Assembly (NCBI GenBank): GCA_038230275.1
Contig: JBBRNO010000005.1
Coordinates: 43,211 to 107,210 of the forward strand
DNA from: JANXXV01 sp038230275
Lineage (GTDB): Bacteria; Acidobacteriota; Terriglobia; Bryobacterales; Bryobacteraceae
Length of the DNA: 64,000 nt
Reading direction: 5' to 3'
Each line of letters starts with the position of its first letter. Within the stretch, counting starts at the first letter, position 1. Under the pieces are notes generated by a model that was not told the DNA's origin, ran no database searches, and was given only the letters and a program-made list of their open reading frames with translations. The position numbers were made by a program, and so were the translations under genes. Positions 18,331 through 27,358 of the stretch are shown piece after piece.

Positions 18331-19161
18331 GTGACGCGCCTGTACAATGATTCCTTGAAGAAGAGCTCTAGCGTATTCCGGCGGCTCAGCGATGGGCAAG
18401 TCGCGGTGAAATTCAGACAGCGGATTCTCCGCCATTACTTTGTCCGCTTTCACATGGGGCTGATTCTCACGGCTACCACGGCGGCCGGATTGATTTCCAG
18501 CAAGTTGCTGTTGATGGCGGGGCTCACCAGCATATTGGTTCGCTATCCGCTGGCCGTAATTCTGGCGTATCTGATTTTTCTATCCATAATGCGGATGTGG
18601 GTGGCGTATGTACTGATTGATCTGCCGGCGCGCAGGCGCGTTGGTTCGAGTTGGAGTTGGGGCTCTGGCACAGTCGATCTGCCTGGCGGCGGTGGCGGCG
18701 GCTCGGGGCAATTTGCATTTGGCGGAGGTGACTCGGGCGGTGCAGGAGCTTCAGACGTTTGGGATTCCGGATCTGGTATCGCGGACGTGCCTTCCGGTGG
18801 TGGGTCGAGTCTTCCCAGTGTGGATTTGGGTGTCGATCTCGATGACGGGGCCTGGATTCTGGTGGCGCTTGCCGCGGTAGTCCTAGTGATATTTGGCGCT
18901 GGCGGATATTTGATTTGGGTGGCGCCGCAGATCTTGCCGGACATTGCGTTCAATGCGCTGCTGGCAGGGTGTTTGACGGGGGCGGCGAAGCGGGCCGAGA
19001 CGAAGGGTTGGGTGCGGAGCGTGGTGTGGTCCACCTGGATTCCGCTGACCGTGGTGCTACTGGTGACGGTTGGACTGGCGGTGGTGGTGCATCGGGAGTG
19101 TCCGGCGGCTACGAAGTTGATGCAGGCCCTGGAGTGTTCGGCTTCCCCGGACGGCCGCTAA
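18331..19161 (+). CDS. membrane protein with glycine-rich linker, function unknown
   Basis: A 276-residue protein. Two hydrophobic helices lie near residues 40-90 (MGLILTATTAAGLISSKLLL, YPLAVILAYLIFLSIM). A Gly/Ser/Asp-rich linker covers about residues 110-170 (LPGGGGGGSGQFAFGGGDSG). Two or three more helices follow (WILVALAAVVLVIFGAGGYL, WIPLTVVLLVTVGLAVVV). The overall plan, with a glycine-rich stretch before the last helices, recalls hypothetical proteins of acidobacteria and myxobacteria with TPM-like or similar extensions, but no domain is identified. A GTG start at 18331 is assumed. A TTG at 18355 is possible. Confidence 0.65.
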   Translation: MTRLYNDSLKKSSSVFRRLSDGQVAVKFRQRILRHYFVRFHMGLILTATTAAGLISSKLLLMAGLTSILVRYPLAVILAYLIFLSIMRMWVAYVLIDLPARRRVGSSWSWGSGTVDLPGGGGGGSGQFAFGGGDSGGAGASDVWDSGSGIADVPSGGGSSLPSVDLGVDLDDGAWILVALAAVVLVIFGAGGYLIWVAPQILPDIAFNALLAGCLTGAAKRAETKGWVRSVVWSTWIPLTVVLLVTVGLAVVVHRECPAATKLMQALECSASPDGR

Positions 19162-19227
19162 GAGGTGTGATGGGCGTTTCTGGTGTAGCGTTTTTCCCGA
19201 TTGCTTGAATTGCCCGGCGCAATCGCA

Positions 19228-20457
19228 CTACGGCTTCGGCCCTTTGCCAGGAAGATTCGCTGGGTTTTCGTGCACCTTCTCTTTGTAATTGCCTTTGAGG
19301 CCTGACGCTAGAGAGACGCTGGTATCCCCATATTTATCCCGCAGGCGATCGACTGCGCCCAGGGCATTTCGCCAGCGCCGCGTCTTTTCTTCTTCCATCA
19401 AATTGAGCTGGCCTTCGTGCGCATCAAGGCCGCTTGCTTGTACGCCGATCAGGCGGACCTTGGCGCCAGTCCAGTTGTGGCGAAATAGCTCGCGGCTGGT
19501 CTCTATGATTTCAATGTCCAGCTGGGTTGCGTGGTCCAGAGTCTCGGCACGGGTGAAGGTGCTGAAATCGGAATAGCGCAGCTTGATTTGTACGGTGCGG
19601 GCGTGTAGATTATGTTCGCGCAGGCGCCGGGCGACCATTTCCGAGAGCTTGGCTAGTGTGGCTTCTACTTTTGCGGCCTCGGCAGTGTCTTCGTCGAAAG
19701 TGGTCTCGTGGCTGATAGATTTAGGATCTTCGTTCTCACCTACATCGGAATCGAAATAGCCGCCTGCGTCCTTGCCCTGGGCTTTGCCGGCTAAGGCCAA
19801 GCCCCACTTTCCAAGCTGCGAAACGAGAAACGATTCGTCTAATGCGGCCAGGTGGCCCACGCGCGTGATGCCGAAATCGTTGAGGCGTTTCTCGGTGGCC
19901 TTACCGACGCCGGGAATCTTGCGGATGTCGAGTGGGGCCAGGAAGCGGGCCTCCTGCCCCGGCGGAATCCAGAGAATTCCGTTGGGCTTTGCTTGATCGG
20001 ACGCCACCTTAGCCACCATTCGTGTGGTGCCGATGCCGATGGAACAGTGAAGCTGGGTGTCGTGTTGAATCGCCTTATGTAGCAGGTGCGCCGCTTTCAT
20101 GGCGGGGCCGTGCAGGCGCTCAGTGCCGGTCATGTCGAGATAGGCCTCGTCAATAGAGGCCATCTCCACTTTGGGAGAGAAGCGGTTCATGACGCTGAAA
20201 ACTTTTTGCGAACTTTCGCGGTAGCGCTCGGGGTGACCTTCGACGAAGATGGCTTGCGGACAGAGTTGGCGGGCGGTGCGCAGCGGCATGGCGGAGTGGA
20301 CTCCGAATTTCCTCGCTGCGTAGCTTGCCGCGGAGACGACGCCCCGCTGGTCGGACTTTCCGCCTACTACTACTGGCTTACCTTTGAGGGAGGGGTCGTA
20401 GAGTTCTTCCACTGAGACGAAGAAGGCGTCCATGTCGAGGTGGAAGATGGTTCTCAT
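19228..20457 (-). CDS. dinB: DNA polymerase IV (Y-family, translesion)
   Basis: A 409-residue Y-family polymerase that copies damaged DNA. The catalytic carboxylates are intact: FHLDMDAFFVSVE (Asp8 region) and ASIDEAYLD (Asp103, Glu104). The helix-hairpin-helix segment IPGVGKATEKRLNDFGI and a little-finger domain (residues 240-360) follow. There is a basic C-terminal tail but no clear beta-clamp motif that I can assign. It is a monocistronic gene. No LexA-type box was identified in the 296-bp gap upstream. Confidence 0.96.
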   Translation of the reverse strand: MRTIFHLDMDAFFVSVEELYDPSLKGKPVVVGGKSDQRGVVSAASYAARKFGVHSAMPLRTARQLCPQAIFVEGHPERYRESSQKVFSVMNRFSPKVEMASIDEAYLDMTGTERLHGPAMKAAHLLHKAIQHDTQLHCSIGIGTTRMVAKVASDQAKPNGILWIPPGQEARFLAPLDIRKIPGVGKATEKRLNDFGITRVGHLAALDESFLVSQLGKWGLALAGKAQGKDAGGYFDSDVGENEDPKSISHETTFDEDTAEAAKVEATLAKLSEMVARRLREHNLHARTVQIKLRYSDFSTFTRAETLDHATQLDIEIIETSRELFRHNWTGAKVRLIGVQASGLDAHEGQLNLMEEEKTRRWRNALGAVDRLRDKYGDTSVSLASGLKGNYKEKVHENPANLPGKGPKP

Positions 20458-20753
20458 TTAGGGCTGATCGCTATTTACCAGGATACGCTCCACTTTTGGC
20501 GCTAGAAGAAGCGGCCGCCGCATCGTCTCAAACTTCGAAACTGTAAAGTTCCGCCTACCACGTTTCGCAACGAGGCGGAAACATACGGACGCAGATTGTG
20601 CGGAGTACTACGTCCGATGCGGGCGCGAGTCAAGCAAGTTGTGGCCCAAATTCATCTTCGGGCCAAGCTGCCCATTACTTCGACAAGATCCCGGATACGA
20701 TGCGGAAAATGACCTAATTGCGAGAAACGAGGCACCGGTGCTTGGAAGAATTC
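20458..20753. other. intergenic gap between dinB and prmC
   Basis: A 296-bp stretch with no credible gene. It contains short imperfect inverted repeats, for example TTCCGCC/GGCGGAA and GGCCC/GGGCC. None has the stem plus T-run of an intrinsic terminator. The promoter of dinB (minus strand) should lie here, but no convincing -35/-10 pair was found. Confidence 0.4.
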
Positions 20754-21575
20754 TCATCGCTGAACGCGTGTGCTAAGGACCCTGGGGATTCCTGCCAAGT
20801 CATTGGTGATAATGATCTCCAACCAGCGTTGGTCCAGCATGGCGCGCACCGCTTTCAGTGAATCATAGCCCAGCTCGAGCAGTAAGTGACCGCCAGGTTT
20901 CAGAACTCGGCCGGCGCCTTCGATCAGCCGGTGATAGACTTCCGCGCCGGTGGGTCCGGCGAAGAGAGCCAAATGCGGTTCATGATCGCGCACCTCGGGC
21001 TGTACTTCGTTGAGGTCTCCCTCGGCGATATACGGCGGATTGGAAACTACGGCATCTACTGAGTGGCTGGCAATGGCGTTCAACAGGTCGCCTTGGACGA
21101 AGTCAACGCTTGCTCCGAGTGTGCGGGCATTGCCGGCCGCGATCTCCAAGGCCGTAGCGGAGATATCCGTTGCAATAATCCGCCGTCGTTTTTCCAAACT
21201 CAGCGTAACGGCAATCGCGCCGGAACCGGTGCCTACGTCTACAATTCGGCCTCCCAGCTTGAGTGCGGCTTCGACCAGCAGTTCAGTTTCGGGGCGGGGG
21301 ATCAGCACTCGCGGTGAGACGGTGAAATCGCGGCCATAGAATTCCTGGCGTTTCGTAATGTACTGGGTTGGCTTTCCCTTAATGCGCTCAAACAGAAAGC
21401 GGCCGTAATGCAACCAGGCGATCTGGCCGAGTTCCGCTTCCGGGTGCGCGAAGAGAAAGATGCGTTCCTTTTGCAGCGCGTGGGAAAGCAGGACTTCAGC
21501 GGTCAGCCGCGGCGCAAGGACTTGCGCTTCCTCAAGAAGGATTGACCCTTGGTGCAGCGCCGTTTTTACCGTCAT
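20754..21575 (-). CDS. prmC: peptide chain release factor N5-glutamine methyltransferase
   Basis: A 273-residue SAM-dependent methyltransferase that methylates the glutamine of the GGQ loop of release factors. The SAM loop is DVGTGSGAIAV (about residue 113). The active-site motif is SNPPYIAEGDL (NPPY at residues 179-182), and RVLIPRPETELLVE is the family signature. Its start overlaps the end of prfA by 44 bp on the same strand. Substrate and modifying enzyme are therefore translated from one mRNA, as in many bacteria. Confidence 0.96.
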   Translation of the reverse strand: MTVKTALHQGSILLEEAQVLAPRLTAEVLLSHALQKERIFLFAHPEAELGQIAWLHYGRFLFERIKGKPTQYITKRQEFYGRDFTVSPRVLIPRPETELLVEAALKLGGRIVDVGTGSGAIAVTLSLEKRRRIIATDISATALEIAAGNARTLGASVDFVQGDLLNAIASHSVDAVVSNPPYIAEGDLNEVQPEVRDHEPHLALFAGPTGAEVYHRLIEGAGRVLKPGGHLLLELGYDSLKAVRAMLDQRWLEIIITNDLAGIPRVLSTRVQR

Positions 21576-22650
21576 GGTTGCCCGATTCCTGTTTCAGCTT
21601 TTCGGTCTGGAAATGCGAGGTCACGGCATCGATGACCGGGCCGACATTCCCTTGCATGATGGTGTCCAGCTGATAAAGCGTAAGACCGATGCGGTGGTCG
21701 CTGACGCGGTTTTCCTTAAAATGATAAGTGCGGATTTTTTCGCTGCGGTCACCAGTACCCACCATGCTCTTGCGGTCGGCTCCAATTTCCGCGTTCTGCT
21801 TATCGAGCTCCAGTTCATAAAGGCGGGAACGGAGGACGCGCTCGGCCTTGGCTCGATTCTTGATCTGCGATTTTTCGTCCTGGCAGGAAACGATCATTCC
21901 CGTGGGCAAGTGAGTGATGCGGACAGCGGAGTAGGTAGTATTGACGGACTGGCCGCCGGGTCCGGAGGAACAGAATGTATCGATGCGAATATCTTTAGCG
22001 TCCAGGTGCACTTCGACTTCGTCGGCTTCCGGCAGCACGGCTACGGTGACCGTTGAAGTGTGGACGCGGCCTTGCTGTTCGGTGGCAGGCACGCGCTGCA
22101 CCCGATGGACGCCGCTTTCATATCGCAACTGACTGTAGACGCGTGTACCGGAAATCATGGCCACCACTTCATTCATTCCGCCTACCGACGATTCGCTCAT
22201 GGAGATGATCTCCACTTTCCAGCGGCGCAGTTCGGCATAGCGCAGGTACATGCGAAAGAGCTCGCCCGCGAATAGCGATGCCTCGTCGCCGCCCGTGCCC
22301 TTGCGGATTTCCAGGATGACGTTCTTCTCGTCCAGAGGGTCCTTAGGCAACAACATGACCTTGATCTCATCTTCGATGCGGGTCATTTCCGGCTCGATGC
22401 GGGCGATGTCTTCACGGGCCATTTCCTGGATCTCTACGTCGACTTCGGCCAGCATTTGACGCGCGCCTTCCAGATCGGCATGCAGCTTCTTCCATTCGCG
22501 GTAGCTGGAGACCACTTCACCCAGTTCACTTTGCTGCTTTGACACTTTGCGGTACGTGTCGTTATCGTTGATGATTTGCGGATCGGCCATCTGGCGCGTT
22601 AGATCTTCGAAACGCGTCTCGATGCCATCCAGTCGCTGGACGTATTGCAT
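21532..22650 (-). CDS. prfA: peptide chain release factor 1
   Basis: A 372-residue class I release factor recognising UAA and UAG. The codon-recognition tripeptide PAT (QRVPATEQ, residues 188-190) identifies RF1 rather than RF2. The GGQ motif (SSGPGGQSVN, residues 232-234) triggers peptide release. Length is normal. It is followed by overlapping prmC and preceded by the DUF1385 gene, a gene order also known from Clostridia and Thermotogae. Confidence 0.97.
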   Translation of the reverse strand: MQYVQRLDGIETRFEDLTRQMADPQIINDNDTYRKVSKQQSELGEVVSSYREWKKLHADLEGARQMLAEVDVEIQEMAREDIARIEPEMTRIEDEIKVMLLPKDPLDEKNVILEIRKGTGGDEASLFAGELFRMYLRYAELRRWKVEIISMSESSVGGMNEVVAMISGTRVYSQLRYESGVHRVQRVPATEQQGRVHTSTVTVAVLPEADEVEVHLDAKDIRIDTFCSSGPGGQSVNTTYSAVRITHLPTGMIVSCQDEKSQIKNRAKAERVLRSRLYELELDKQNAEIGADRKSMVGTGDRSEKIRTYHFKENRVSDHRIGLTLYQLDTIMQGNVGPVIDAVTSHFQTEKLKQESGNHDGKNGAAPRVNPS

Positions 22651-22659
22651 GGTTTTCTT

Positions 22660-23634
22660 TTAGGCGATGACTAGCTCGCCGCCCTGTTGCTTTTCGAGTT
22701 TCATTGCGCCTTCCAGGGCGTGGATGGCGATGGCGGTCTGTTCGTCGGAAGGCGGCTGCGTGGTGATTTTTTGCAACCAGAGCCCAGGCGTGGTAAGAGC
22801 GGCCATAAGCCCGCTGCGGCGCTTGGCGGCGAACCGGATGAGTTCGTAGCTGAGGCCTGCGATTACCGGGAGCAGCACGATGCGGGCGGCGAATTTATAG
22901 AGGAAGCTATCAAAGGGCAGCAGCATGTAGACCAACGTGGAGATAGCCATCACGACGAGCAGGAAACTGGTGCCGCAGCGCGGATGCAAGGTGGTGAAAC
23001 TCTGCGCGTTCTGGACGTTGACGTCTTTTCCGGATTCGAAGTTGAAGACTACTTTGTGTTCGGCGCCGTGATATTCGAAAACCCGATGGATGTCTTTCCA
23101 GCGGGAAATCATGTAGAGGAAGCCGAGAAAGATGGCCATGCGGATTACGCCGTCCACCAGGTTAAACGCGATGCGGCCTTCGAGGGCGGGGAAGAATTTC
23201 TGTAGACCGGTGGTGAGGTAGAGCGGCACCAGCTTGTACATCACGATGAAGAAGACGAAGGAGATGATCATGTTGACGGTCATCATCCAGGAAGAGATTT
23301 CTTCGGGTTTTTCTTCCGAGCCTTCTTCAATGGCTGCGTTGGCGGAGAACTTTAACGCTTTCACGCCGAGCCACATGGCTTGACCTAGCGTGCCCACACC
23401 GCGAAACACAGGCAGCTTGAAGATGGGGTACTTGTCGGAGACCTTGGGGAGAGCGCTTTCTTCGGTGACGATTTCGCCGTTGGATTTGCGGACCGCAATG
23501 CAATAGCTGTGCGGAGCGCGCATCATCACTCCTTCCATTACGGCTTGACCGCCGACCAGGGTTTCCTCACCGCTCTCCAAAATAGGCAAGAGTTGAGTGT
23601 GGACGGCAAGACGAATAAAACTCTTTATTGACAA
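22660..23634 (-). CDS. DUF1385 family membrane protein (YqhQ-like)
   Basis: A 324-residue integral membrane protein. It has the conserved N-terminal block VGGQAVMEGVMMRAPHSYCIAV, several hydrophobic helices (WMMTVNMIISFVFFIVMYKL, RMAIFLGFLYMIS), and the family hallmark EYHGAEHKVV plus SFTTLHPRCGTSFLLVV. The biochemical role is unknown. The gene often sits next to prfA and prmC, as here (9 bp from prfA). The frame is open to 23928, but homology begins near residue 100 of that longer frame. The TTG at 23634 is preferred, with AGGAG about 11 bases upstream and a TATACT sequence (23659-23664) behind it. Confidence 0.88.
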   Translation of the reverse strand: MSIKSFIRLAVHTQLLPILESGEETLVGGQAVMEGVMMRAPHSYCIAVRKSNGEIVTEESALPKVSDKYPIFKLPVFRGVGTLGQAMWLGVKALKFSANAAIEEGSEEKPEEISSWMMTVNMIISFVFFIVMYKLVPLYLTTGLQKFFPALEGRIAFNLVDGVIRMAIFLGFLYMISRWKDIHRVFEYHGAEHKVVFNFESGKDVNVQNAQSFTTLHPRCGTSFLLVVMAISTLVYMLLPFDSFLYKFAARIVLLPVIAGLSYELIRFAAKRRSGLMAALTTPGLWLQKITTQPPSDEQTAIAIHALEGAMKLEKQQGGELVIA

Positions 23635-23911
23635 GGGTTTTCGGGCTCCTACAGCACTAGTATAGCGCGGGTTTGCGGCTTGGGCAGTTCGCAGCGGACT
23701 GGGCATACACGCTTTAGATGAATGCCCTGCCGGGGACGGCTCAACGGAGTTGTCAGTTTGAAACCACCGGAACGGTGAAGCGGTCTGCACAAAACTCTTC
23801 CGTTCAGTAGCAATACAGTGCGAGGCGTTTGGGTGTCGGGAGTGACCAGCTTGCCAGGATGCCGGCGATTTGCTCAAGGGCTCCGGCCGTGGCATACTGG
23901 CGTTGCCTTCG

Positions 23912-25639
23912 ATGTTCCCACTAGACATATCGCGAATCGCCTTCCTGCTGCTGGCGACGTGTCTTCTGGCAGCCGGTCAGGAACCGCTTCGCAACACGCA
24001 TAAAGAGGCCGCCTATGCCGGCTCGCGGGCCTGCGCCGGATGTCATCCGGCAATCTCGGCCAATTACCGCAAGACTGGCATGGGACGATCGATGACACCG
24101 GCTTCGAGTCCGGCACAGTTGTCGAAACTCCCGGCTTCGGTGACGATCCGAAACGATAATCTGAATCGCTATTTTTCGGTCTATCGCGACGGTGAGTCGA
24201 TTGTCCAGAGCGAGTATGAATTGGATCCCTCTGGTAGCGAAGTGTTCCGCGCGACTGAAAAGCTAGAATACGCTGTCGGCAGCGGCGCGAACGGTACCAC
24301 GTATTTGGTGAAACGCGGAGACTCATTGGTTGAGGCGCCACTGAGCCACTATTCCAGAGTGGGCGGCTGGGACCTGTCGCCAGGCTATGAGAAGGATGAC
24401 GTTGGCTTTAGCCGCCCGATTCCGCCCGGGTGTCTCTCTTGCCACAGCGGCCGGGTGCAACCAGTTGCTAATCGCCCTGGGGTGTACCGGAACCCGCCGT
24501 TCCAGGAACTGGCCATCGGGTGTGAGAACTGCCATGGCCCGGGGCAAATGCATGTGGATGCGCGGAGCCGAAAATTGCCGCTTGCAGGCAAAGCCGATCT
24601 TTCCATCGTCAATCCGGCCAAGCTGTCCCCGTGGTTGGCGGATAACATTTGCATGAATTGCCATCAGGGTACCGCCACCCGAGTTCTGCAACCTGGCAAG
24701 TCGTATGGGGATTTTCGCCCGGGTACTTCGCTGGACGAAACAGTGGCGATTTTCGAGCCGCCCGCTCAGCCTGGGGCTAGTGTCTCCCCTCTGTTGGAAC
24801 ACTATTCAATGATGACGTTGAGTAAGTGCTATCGGGCCAGCGAGAAGCGGCTGAGTTGCTTGAGCTGCCACGACCCGCACGTGCAGCCTGGTGCGGAGAA
24901 GGCCGCCTATTTCCGCGGCAAATGTTTGAGCTGCCACACCGAAGCCTCCTGCAAACTGCAGGGCGCCGGCAAGCGCGACGACTGCGCCGGTTGTCACATG
25001 CCGCAGCAGGATGTCACCCAAATTGCCCATTCTGTCTTGACGAACCATCGGATCGTTCTAAATAAGGAACAGCCGCTCCCCAAGGAGGCGTTTCAGCGGA
25101 CCACCGCTGAGTTGCCGGACCTGGTCCATCTGAACGCGGTTCCAGGAAGGAAAGATAAGATACCGCCGCTGACACTGCTTCGCGCCTATGCGGAACTGGC
25201 GCCATCGCAACCCCTCTACCAGCGCAGGTATGTAGAAATTTTGCAGCAGGTTGCTAAGTCCAACCCCAACGAATCCGCGGTGCTCTCCGCACTGGGCTGG
25301 CTGGAGGCGGGGAAGAACACGCCTGAATCCGCCACCGCGGCGATGGACTATCTGGGTCGCGCGATCCTGAGCGGCTCTCTTCTGGCCACCGACTATGAGA
25401 AACGCGGGGAACTGCTCAATCGGGCCGGAAAACCCACCGAGGCGATCAGCGTGCTCCAGCAGGGAATCGCCATCGACCCGTATTACCAGCGTTCCTACAA
25501 GGCACTGGCACTGCTGTTTGTATCGCTGAAACGCTATGAGGAAGCCCTGCAAGTGATGCGGCAGGAACTGGAAATCTTTCCGCAAGATTCGTTCATGCGG
25601 ATGCTGTTGAAGCGCGGAGAGTCCGCTGCCCGCCAGTAA
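23912..25639 (+). CDS. multiheme c-type cytochrome with C-terminal TPR domain
   Basis: A 575-residue exported protein. The signal peptide is MFPLDISRIAFLLLATCLLA. Seven CxxCH heme sites are present (CAGCH near residue 41, then CLSCH, CENCH, CMNCH, CLSCH, CLSCH, CAGCH). The arrangement is like cytochrome c554/NrfA-type proteins. A helical TPR-like tail covers about residues 420-575 (GRAILSGSLLATDYEKRGEL, AISVLQQGIAIDPYYQRSYK). It probably carries electrons in the periplasm, and the TPR part may dock partners. The ATG at 23912 directly precedes the leader; an upstream TTG at 23870 is less likely. The next gene is convergent and encodes a CRTAC1 protein, a frequent companion in acidobacterial genomes. 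Confidence 0.9.
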   Translation: MFPLDISRIAFLLLATCLLAAGQEPLRNTHKEAAYAGSRACAGCHPAISANYRKTGMGRSMTPASSPAQLSKLPASVTIRNDNLNRYFSVYRDGESIVQSEYELDPSGSEVFRATEKLEYAVGSGANGTTYLVKRGDSLVEAPLSHYSRVGGWDLSPGYEKDDVGFSRPIPPGCLSCHSGRVQPVANRPGVYRNPPFQELAIGCENCHGPGQMHVDARSRKLPLAGKADLSIVNPAKLSPWLADNICMNCHQGTATRVLQPGKSYGDFRPGTSLDETVAIFEPPAQPGASVSPLLEHYSMMTLSKCYRASEKRLSCLSCHDPHVQPGAEKAAYFRGKCLSCHTEASCKLQGAGKRDDCAGCHMPQQDVTQIAHSVLTNHRIVLNKEQPLPKEAFQRTTAELPDLVHLNAVPGRKDKIPPLTLLRAYAELAPSQPLYQRRYVEILQQVAKSNPNESAVLSALGWLEAGKNTPESATAAMDYLGRAILSGSLLATDYEKRGELLNRAGKPTEAISVLQQGIAIDPYYQRSYKALALLFVSLKRYEEALQVMRQELEIFPQDSFMRMLLKRGESAARQ

Positions 25640-25652
25640 CTCCCGCCAGTAA

Positions 25653-27314
25653 CTATGGTTCCTTCACCTTGAGAATTCCATCGGCCTTCACGTCTTTTAG
25701 CAGCTGAATCTTACCGCTGGGCCAGCGCAGTTCGATCTCTCGCACGGCCGTGTCCGCGCCCAAGCCAAAGTGAACCCGCTTATCGGAAGAACTCGCGTAG
25801 CCAACGGAAGTAGTCACGTGATTGTATTGCACTTGCCCGGACTGGCTGGTTAGTTTGATCCGCGTACCAATGCCATCGCGATTGCTGGCGGTGCCTTCGG
25901 TTTGAATTAATATCCAATGATTCGACGCGGTCGAGGTATTGTAAAGAACCTCGGCGGGCTGGCCGATAGCGGAGACCACCACGTCGATCCTTCCGTCGTT
26001 ATTCAGGTCGCCGAACGCGCTTCCGCGGTGTGCGGCTGCAGTTAGCGCTTCCAGCCCGGCCTCCCGGGAAACAGCGCGGAAGTGGCTCTTGGATTCATTA
26101 TGAAACACGGCGTTCCGCTGCCGGTATGGATTCATCGCATCCAACACGCCGGCGTTCTCGCTGACGTGGGAGTTCGCGGTGAACAAATCCTTGTGGCCGT
26201 CGTTGTCGAAATCGAACGCGCCCACTCCCCAACCGCTCATGCGGCGTGTCAGAAAGCCAATTCCCATCTGGTAATTCGACGCTGTGAAGAAACCCTTTCC
26301 CTCGTTGAGGAACAAGGGAAAACTTTCGCCCCCCAGTGCGGTGATCACTACATCGGGCCTTCCATCGTCATTCAAATCGCGGAAGTCCACGCCCATACTG
26401 GAGACGGGTATGCCATCTTCGTTATAAGCCACGGCGGATTCCACACCGGCCTCCGTAAATTTGCCATGATCGTTGCGGAATAAAAAGTTTCGTTCGTTGT
26501 CGTTGCCGACAAAGATGTCGGTGAAGCCATCGCCGTTGTAGTCCGCGATGGCCACACCCATTCCTTTGCCCACATGGCGGCCGATGCCGCTGGTATCCGA
26601 TACATCGGTGAACGTTCCATTCCCATTGTTGTGGTACAAAATATTCGGCGACCCCTTGTATGCCGCGGGAGGACAGGAGAGACGCGCGCGCTCAGGTCCG
26701 CAAACCTGATTGTTTGCGAAGGACCAGTCCAGATAATTCGCCACGAACAGATCGAGTTTTCCATCATTGTCATAATCGATCCACGCGGCGCTGACTGACC
26801 ATAACTTCTTTCCGCGGGCGTCCCGGCCGGTTACGCCGGCACGGTCCGTGATATCGCTAAAAGTACCGTCGCCGTTGTTGTGGTAGAGAAAATTGCGATT
26901 GACGCCGGTGACGTAGAGGTCAGTCAGGCCGTCGTTGTCGAAATCCGCCGCGGCGGCACCCATGCTGTACCCCTCGCCTGCTAGTCCGGATCGTGCCGTA
27001 ACGTCTGTAAATGTTCCGTCGTGATTGTTGTGGTAAAGGCGATTGTGGAACGATGCGTTGTCTTTGAGCAGGCTGGGGATCTTTGCGCCGTTAGCAAAAA
27101 AGACGTCGAGATAGCCGTCGTTGTCGAAATCGAACACCGCCACACCGCCCAGAACGGTGTCGATGATAGGCTTCTCCAGTGTGGTTCCATTGTTCAGTAT
27201 GAACTGAATCCCCGATCTAGCTTGGCGATTCTCAAACCGGATGGAAACAAGCGGCGCGGCGAGCAGCAAAAGCACGACTGCGGGAACAACAACGCCGCTG
27301 AGGACAGCTATCAT
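25653..27314 (-). CDS. CRTAC1 family protein (FG-GAP/VCBS repeats, ASPIC/UnbV domain)
   Basis: A 553-residue exported protein. After an N-terminal signal or anchor (VVVPAVVLLLLAAPLVSI) come about seven FG-GAP/VCBS repeats with calcium-binding D-x-D-x-D-G loops (FDFDNDGYLDVFFANG, ADFDNDGLTDLYVTG, IADYNGDGFTDIFVG). The ASPIC/UnbV domain closes the protein (GTRIKLTSQSGQVQYNHVTT, VHFGLGADTAVREIELRWPS). It should fold as a beta propeller on the cell surface or in the periplasm, probably for binding polysaccharide or protein. The biochemical role of the family is not established. It is divergent from the large TPR gene (44 bp) and convergent with the heme/TPR gene, forming a three-gene cluster. Confidence 0.92.
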   Translation of the reverse strand: MIAVLSGVVVPAVVLLLLAAPLVSIRFENRQARSGIQFILNNGTTLEKPIIDTVLGGVAVFDFDNDGYLDVFFANGAKIPSLLKDNASFHNRLYHNNHDGTFTDVTARSGLAGEGYSMGAAAADFDNDGLTDLYVTGVNRNFLYHNNGDGTFSDITDRAGVTGRDARGKKLWSVSAAWIDYDNDGKLDLFVANYLDWSFANNQVCGPERARLSCPPAAYKGSPNILYHNNGNGTFTDVSDTSGIGRHVGKGMGVAIADYNGDGFTDIFVGNDNERNFLFRNDHGKFTEAGVESAVAYNEDGIPVSSMGVDFRDLNDDGRPDVVITALGGESFPLFLNEGKGFFTASNYQMGIGFLTRRMSGWGVGAFDFDNDGHKDLFTANSHVSENAGVLDAMNPYRQRNAVFHNESKSHFRAVSREAGLEALTAAAHRGSAFGDLNNDGRIDVVVSAIGQPAEVLYNTSTASNHWILIQTEGTASNRDGIGTRIKLTSQSGQVQYNHVTTSVGYASSSDKRVHFGLGADTAVREIELRWPSGKIQLLKDVKADGILKVKEP

Positions 27315-27358
27315 CCCGTCTACTCTAACATCGGCGTGTGTAGAATAGCGGAAGAGAA

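Noticed and set aside
20458..20753. Short inverted repeats in the gap before dinB
   Set aside because: Arms of 5-7 bp with long loops and no T-run are expected by chance at this GC content.
25626..25652. A 12-base direct repeat (CCCGCCAGTAAC type) at the end of the cytochrome gene
   Set aside because: It is two adjacent copies only, best explained by a small tandem duplication at the stop codon.
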